The position numbers and the translations under genes were made by a program. This document shows, in pieces, positions 59,527-64,000 of a stretch of DNA of 64,000 nt; within the stretch, counting starts at the first letter, position 1; each line of letters opens with the position of its first letter. Source of the stretch: Jannaschia donghaensis. GTDB lineage: Bacteria; Pseudomonadota; Alphaproteobacteria; Rhodobacterales; Rhodobacteraceae. Location of the stretch: the NCBI RefSeq assembly GCF_001403795.1, contig NZ_CXSU01000012.1, positions 1,180,471-1,244,470 of the forward strand, read 5' to 3'. Under the pieces are notes generated by a model. That model made no database searches. It had not been told where the DNA came from and saw only the letters and a list, made by a program, of their open reading frames with translations.

Positions 59527-60579
59527 TCAGCCGTCGGGCAGCAAAAGCGAGCCGTCGCCGTAACTGAAGAACCGATACCGTTCGGCGATTGCGTGGGCAT
59601 AGATCGCCCGCATCCGGTCGCGGCCCATCAATGCGGACACCAACATCAGAAGCGTCGATTGTGGCAGGTGGAAATTGGTGATGAGCCCGTCCGCGACGCG
59701 GAATTCATAACCGGGATAGATGAAAATGTCGGTATCCCCGCGAAACGGCGCGATGGTGCCGGTGGCGGCGGCGCTTTCGATCAGGCGCAGGGCGGTGGTT
59801 CCGACGGGAATGACGCGTCCGCCGGCGGCTTTCGTCGCGGCAATGGCGGCGGCGGCGGCGGGCGTCACCTCGCCCCATTCGGAATGCATCCTGTGGGTCG
59901 TCACATCCTCTACCTTCACCGGCAGGAAGGTGCCCGCGCCGACATGCAGCGTGACTTCGGTAAAATCGACGCCCATGGCGCGCAATCGGTCCAGAAGCGG
60001 CGCATCGAAATGCAGGCTGGCCGTGGGGGCGGCGACCGCACCGGTGTGGCGCGCCCAAACGGTCTGATAATCGTCGCGGTCCTGCGCATCGGGCGCGCGC
60101 TTGGCCGCGATATACGGGGGCAATGGCATCTGGCCCGCCGCGTCCAGCAGGGCGTGAACGTCCTCCGCCTCGCAATCGAAGCGCAGGACCACATCGCCCT
60201 CCGCCCGGTCCAGGATCGTCGCGCGGTGACCGGCGTCCAGCTCGATCGCGTCGCCCGCGCGCAGTTTGCGCAGGGGCCGGGCCAGCGCCCGCCAGCTTCC
60301 GTCGGGTTGCGCGGTCGTCAGCGTGAACTCCACCTTGGCGCGCCCCGACCCATCGGTCGTCGCCCGCACGCGCGTCCCGTTCAGCCGTGCCGGGATCACC
60401 CTGGTGTCGTTCAGGACCAGACGATCACCGGGCCGCAGCCACTCCGGCAGGTCGGAAAACACGGCATCCGCGATCCCGTCGCCCCGCCCCACCAGCAGCC
60501 GCGATGCGGAACGAGGCGTGACGGGGCGCGTCGCGATCAGGTCTTCGGGCAGGTCGAAATCAAAATCGGAAAGTCTCAT
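59527..60579 (-). CDS. queA: S-adenosylmethionine:tRNA ribosyltransferase-isomerase
   Basis: QueA builds the cyclopentene ring precursor (epoxyqueuosine) on preQ1-tRNA, using the ribosyl part of SAM. The 350 residues include [14 protein letters not shown] at the start, [38 protein letters not shown] and [17 protein letters not shown], all family landmarks. It follows the YhdP-like gene by 28 bases on the same strand. It acts directly after tgt, whose gene is also in this window. Confidence 0.97.
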   Translation of the reverse strand: MRLSDFDFDLPEDLIATRPVTPRSASRLLVGRGDGIADAVFSDLPEWLRPGDRLVLNDTRVIPARLNGTRVRATTDGSGRAKVEFTLTTAQPDGSWRALARPLRKLRAGDAIELDAGHRATILDRAEGDVVLRFDCEAEDVHALLDAAGQMPLPPYIAAKRAPDAQDRDDYQTVWARHTGAVAAPTASLHFDAPLLDRLRAMGVDFTEVTLHVGAGTFLPVKVEDVTTHRMHSEWGEVTPAAAAAIAATKAAGGRVIPVGTTALRLIESAAATGTIAPFRGDTDIFIYPGYEFRVADGLITNFHLPQSTLLMLVSALMGRDRMRAIYAHAIAERYRFFSYGDGSLLLPDG

Positions 60580-60607
60580 GCCCGCGCCTTATCAGGCCCC
60601 CCCATCG

Positions 60608-63600
60608 TCAGGAAGGTGGCGGCTTGCGGAAGATATCGCGGAAGATACCGGGCGTCAGGATCGACAGGGGATTCACACTGACCGACGGGTCGGCGGCGGC
60701 CCCGGTCAAACGATAGGTGAAGCCGAACAACCCTTCGTCGCGCCGCGAAAACAGCGCGCCGAACAACCCATTGACCAGATAAATGGGGGAAATCACGCCC
60801 TGCAGGTCCATCCGCTTGGTCCCCAGATCGAATGTCCCGTCGGCGGTGATCGACATCGACGGGCCGACCGCACTGGCACGGCGCACGACGATGTCGTCGG
60901 GGCGCAGGGTGAAATCGGATTCCACGGTCTGGAAGAACAATCCCTCACCCGTCAGCTGCTCCAGAATGCCGACGACGGACAGCGCCTGCAAAAGCGAGGC
61001 CAGCGCCGGGGCGTTGCGGACCCGCAGTTCCCCCATGCGCAACTGGCCCGAATATTGTCCCGTGGTTCCCGTCGGTCGCAACGTTAAGGAGATGGAGCCG
61101 CCGCGCGCATCCTGAAACAGACCCGCCGACCGCAGGACGCCGCCGCCATCCGATCCGCGGATCTGCACGGCCGATCCGCCACCCTGCTGGGCCAAGACCC
61201 CTTCGACCGACGCGCCGCCGTTGATGCGCCCGGTGAAGCGGCCCGACCCCCCGCGCAGGGTCGCCCGCAGGTCGGTCAGGGCGATACCTTCGGTGACCGT
61301 CAGACGCTCCAGCGCGATATCGAGCGGCGCACCGCCCTCGCCGCCACCGCCGCCCTTGCCGACCAGAAGGGCGCGGCGCAGATCGGCACGCCCCCCCCGG
61401 ATGCCGATGGCCGGTGACACGTTCGCGCCCCGTCCTGTCAGGACCAGCGGCCCCCGGAACCATCCGGTGTCGACCCGGTCGAAACTGGCTTGATCCAGAC
61501 CGCCGCCATTCGCACGCATCGTGATACGGCCCGACGCCGTCAGGCCCGGCGCATCCAGCGCGATGCGCGTGATCCGGGGCGTGGCGGCCAGCGTCGCGTC
61601 CACCTCGAACGTCGCGGCGCGGTCGCGGGCCTTGCGCCAGCTGATCACCGGCAGCGCGGCGCTCAGGCCCCGAAGATCGCTGCGGACGGTCAAGCGCGGC
61701 GGCGCACCCTGTGGCAGATCGACGGTCACATCGGCACGTGCGGAGCCCGACAGCTCCAGCGCGTCGAGTGTGATGCCAAGCCGCGCCAGACCTTCGGGCG
61801 ACACCCGCGCCGTCCCGGTCACGCGGCCCGGCTCCGGCAGGGGCTGGGGCGCGCGCGGCGGCGCGTCCGGGTCGATCGCCTCGGTCGAGGGCGGGGGCAA
61901 TGCCTGCGTCCATCGCCCGGAAAACGGTACCCCCTCCAGGGTCATGTCGCCTTCGACCTGCACGCGGCCCGGCACCACCGTCAGGGTCAGCGCATCGGCG
62001 CGCAAGGTGCGACCGGGAACGATGTCGCCGCTGGTCACATCCGAAAGCTGCGCCGTCACGTCATAGGAGATGTCGGCCGGCGCATTTCCCCGGCGCAACG
62101 GCAATCGCGCCGACACCTGCGCGACCGCCGTGCCCGAGACGAAATCGCGGGTCTTGCGCAACCGCTCCAGCAATCGGAACGGGCGATTATCCAGCATTTC
62201 CAGCATGTCACCCACGTCCCCGCGCGCCACCAGCGCAAGATCGCCGGTCGACGGCCGCTGTGTCGTATCGAGGATGCTGAACACCGTGCCCGAAACGTCG
62301 ATGCCGCTCCCGTCACCCGTCGCCGGCACGCGGCCGCGATCGACGCGGACGGTCAGGCGGTCGTCCGCAAGCTGCGCAAAGCCCGTGGCATCGACCGCGG
62401 GCGGCATGAAACGCATGTAGCGGACCGACCCGCCCGTGAACCCGAAACTGGCCGCGACATCGGGCGGTTGGCCCGGTGCCACCCGCAAAAGCGCGGTGGC
62501 ATCCCGTGCCATGCCGTCCAGCATGTTGTTGGTGAACCAATTGCGGGCCTGCACCTGCAACGTCGGTGGCCATAGCGCGACCAGATCCGCCACGCTCATC
62601 TGTGGAACGGCCAGGCGCAGCGCCCCGGCGACGCCAGCGGGATCGAAGGCCAGGCGGCCCGACAGACGCGCCGTCCCCGACGGCCCCGTCACCATGGCCT
62701 GCCCGATCCGCAGGCCAAGGGGGCGCTGCGTCACACGCGCCTCGAACACTCCCGCTTCGAATTCGACCCGGCGGTCCAGCATGCCTTCGGGGTCCAGAAC
62801 CGTTTGGCCCAGGCGGAACTGGATCTGGATCGGTCCGGTCAGACCATCCTCCAGAAGCAATTGCCCATCGGCCGCTATGTCGACGTCGTCGGACGACGCC
62901 GAAACCTCCGACAGGCCGATCCGGCCCGACCCCGGCAGCCAGTCGAATGCCAGCACCGCGCGGTCCAGCGCCAATTCGGGCCGGTCGACCATCGCGCCGT
63001 CCCGCCCGACGACGCGGCCGCGCAGGGGGCCGGGCGTGCCGTCTTCGGCCAGCGTCATCCGGGCCGTCGCGGATACCTCGGCCGTGACCAGCGACAGGGC
63101 CGGCACGTTGGGCAGCATCTCCGACAGGCTTCCGACCGACAGGCCGGTCACGTCGATTTGCGCCTCGGCCCCCTGTTTACCGCCAGTGCCGCGGGCCAGG
63201 CTGACCGCGATGTCGACCGTGTCAGGCCCCAGCCGCAAGGTGGAGGTCAGGGCAAGCCGCACGGCCCCCGCGTCGCGACGCCAGGTGACCGTGCCATCCT
63301 GCGTCTGCTGTGCCAGGCCGGTGATTGCGTCGTCGAAGCGGATGGCGACGCCTTCGATCGTCACCTCGTCCAAGGCGGCGATCGCGGGCGTGGCCAGACC
63401 GGCGTCCAGCGTCTCCAACGCCTCGGCCCATGTGGCGGGCAAGGCTCCACCGCCCGACCCGAACGCCAGCGAAAGCTGCCCCTCCGCGTCCCGCGCGACG
63501 TTGAGAACCAGACCGTCGACGTCGACGGTGCGCGGCCGCAGCTTGCCCCGCAAAAGCGCCGCACCATCCAAGGCAACTTGCGACCGGGGCAGCGACAGGA

Positions 63601-63880
63601 TCGTCGCGTCGCCGTCGGTCAGCTGCGCCTTCGACAGGGCCAGACGCAGGGCATGATCCTCCAGGTCGTAGAACAGCGCCACCTCCCCCAGGGACACGCG
63701 CATCGGGGCCAGGTCGCGGGCCAACCGGGTTTCGATGCGCGCGACCGTCCACTCCGGCACGGCGATCGGTCCTTCCGTCAGCCGCCATGCGGTCCCGCCG
63801 ACAATACCCACAAGAACCAGCATCACCCACAGCAGCGCGCGCAGAACGCGGCGGGGACGTGGGGGCGGAATGTCGGACAT
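60608..63880 (-). CDS. Large AsmA/YhdP-like envelope protein (DUF3971)
   Basis: A 1090-residue protein with one N-terminal membrane helix (VLRALLWVMLVLVGIVGGTAW) and a long periplasmic beta-rich part. The pattern of repeated short beta segments and the C-terminal block ending with MSITADGTFDLGTKRMDLQG and SPIYLVNGLFG is that of YhdP/AsmA-like proteins (DUF3971 and AsmA_2). In E. coli these large proteins bridge the two membranes and help move phospholipids. ATG 63880 starts directly before the basic, proline-rich cytoplasmic end. It heads the minus-strand group with queA. Confidence 0.82.
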   Translation of the reverse strand: MSDIPPPRPRRVLRALLWVMLVLVGIVGGTAWRLTEGPIAVPEWTVARIETRLARDLAPMRVSLGEVALFYDLEDHALRLALSKAQLTDGDATILSLPRSQVALDGAALLRGKLRPRTVDVDGLVLNVARDAEGQLSLAFGSGGGALPATWAEALETLDAGLATPAIAALDEVTIEGVAIRFDDAITGLAQQTQDGTVTWRRDAGAVRLALTSTLRLGPDTVDIAVSLARGTGGKQGAEAQIDVTGLSVGSLSEMLPNVPALSLVTAEVSATARMTLAEDGTPGPLRGRVVGRDGAMVDRPELALDRAVLAFDWLPGSGRIGLSEVSASSDDVDIAADGQLLLEDGLTGPIQIQFRLGQTVLDPEGMLDRRVEFEAGVFEARVTQRPLGLRIGQAMVTGPSGTARLSGRLAFDPAGVAGALRLAVPQMSVADLVALWPPTLQVQARNWFTNNMLDGMARDATALLRVAPGQPPDVAASFGFTGGSVRYMRFMPPAVDATGFAQLADDRLTVRVDRGRVPATGDGSGIDVSGTVFSILDTTQRPSTGDLALVARGDVGDMLEMLDNRPFRLLERLRKTRDFVSGTAVAQVSARLPLRRGNAPADISYDVTAQLSDVTSGDIVPGRTLRADALTLTVVPGRVQVEGDMTLEGVPFSGRWTQALPPPSTEAIDPDAPPRAPQPLPEPGRVTGTARVSPEGLARLGITLDALELSGSARADVTVDLPQGAPPRLTVRSDLRGLSAALPVISWRKARDRAATFEVDATLAATPRITRIALDAPGLTASGRITMRANGGGLDQASFDRVDTGWFRGPLVLTGRGANVSPAIGIRGGRADLRRALLVGKGGGGGEGGAPLDIALERLTVTEGIALTDLRATLRGGSGRFTGRINGGASVEGVLAQQGGGSAVQIRGSDGGGVLRSAGLFQDARGGSISLTLRPTGTTGQYSGQLRMGELRVRNAPALASLLQALSVVGILEQLTGEGLFFQTVESDFTLRPDDIVVRRASAVGPSMSITADGTFDLGTKRMDLQGVISPIYLVNGLFGALFSRRDEGLFGFTYRLTGAAADPSVSVNPLSILTPGIFRDIFRKPPPS

Positions 63881-63983
63881 GGGGTGCTGGATCCGGGTGC
63901 GAACTTCGGGAGCTTCACCTTGACCTGACCCCTCCCCGGTTCCAAGTCCCATGGCGTAACAACCCAGCGTCCCGGAGGACCCC

Positions 63984-64000
63984 ATGACCGATCAGATCAC
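63984..64000 (+). CDS. Start of a gene cut by the window end
   Basis: GGAGG at 63974-63978 and ATG at 63984 begin a frame reading MTDQI before the window ends. It is divergent from the YhdP-like gene. The product cannot be told from five codons. Confidence 0.4.

Overview
The window looks like chromosomal DNA of an alphaproteobacterium of the Rhodobacteraceae (Roseobacter group). GC is high throughout. There are two complete TRAP uptake systems, a valine-degradation cluster and a queuosine pair (tgt, queA). The SOS box in front of uvrA is of the direct-repeat GTTC-N7-GTTC type known from Rhodobacterales. No phage, transposase, CRISPR array or rRNA operon was seen. The only stretch that looks compositionally foreign is the 5' half of a leucine-rich-repeat gene (25.7-26.3 kb) near a duplicated tRNA-Asp.

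Layout, left part (0-25.6 kb). The window opens with the end of an aminotransferase, then a PpiD-type foldase overlapping trpE. A three-gene minus-strand operon (HpaI-type aldolase, mutarotase-like protein, YaiI) is divergent from TRAP system 1 (dctP-dctQ-dctM). A YHYH protein follows. Next is the branched-chain amino acid locus: a 14-codon Leu-Leu-Val-Val-Ile leader peptide with an attenuator, ilvI, two secreted EF-hand genes on the opposite strand, and ilvH. Then come a minus-strand group (CBS protein, small unknown, coaD, tandem-repeat protein), an M20 amidohydrolase, and the valine/methylmalonate-semialdehyde genes: LysR regulator, mmsA, acyl-CoA dehydrogenase, small membrane protein, 3-hydroxyisobutyryl-CoA hydrolase and mmsB. 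A DUF805 gene and an L,D-transpeptidase gene sit inside that cluster.

Middle (25.6-42 kb). This part holds the leucine-rich-repeat gene, two tRNA-Asp, pirin, an SDR, tRNA-Val(TAC), a histidine phosphatase, tRNA-Val(CAC), a secreted MTA/SAH-nucleosidase-like protein, glutaminase, lon (with a heat-shock-like promoter), tgt and an outer-membrane barrel. It continues with a SufT-type protein, a periplasmic glycerophosphodiesterase behind four tandem PhoB half-sites, an MscS channel, an IscA-type protein and tpiA.

Right part (42-64 kb). TRAP system 2 (dctM, dctQ, dctP) lies next to dctD/dctB. The DctD-like regulator has lost the key AAA+ residues, and tandem inverted repeats upstream of dctP have a near-identical copy in front of TRAP system 1. 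Then follow a cytochrome P450, an RcnB-like protein, uvrA with its LexA box, an MFS gene with DUF1304, lpdA, and a quinone-reductase/TetR pair separated by three copies of one palindrome. The end carries a minus-strand series (YhdP/AsmA-like, queA, MFS, DUF924) and the first codons of another gene.

The most informative signals are regulatory: the ilv attenuator, the Pho-box array, the DctD-like sites, the LexA box, the RpoH-like promoter and the TetR operators. Each can be read directly and placed against a gene whose function fits it.
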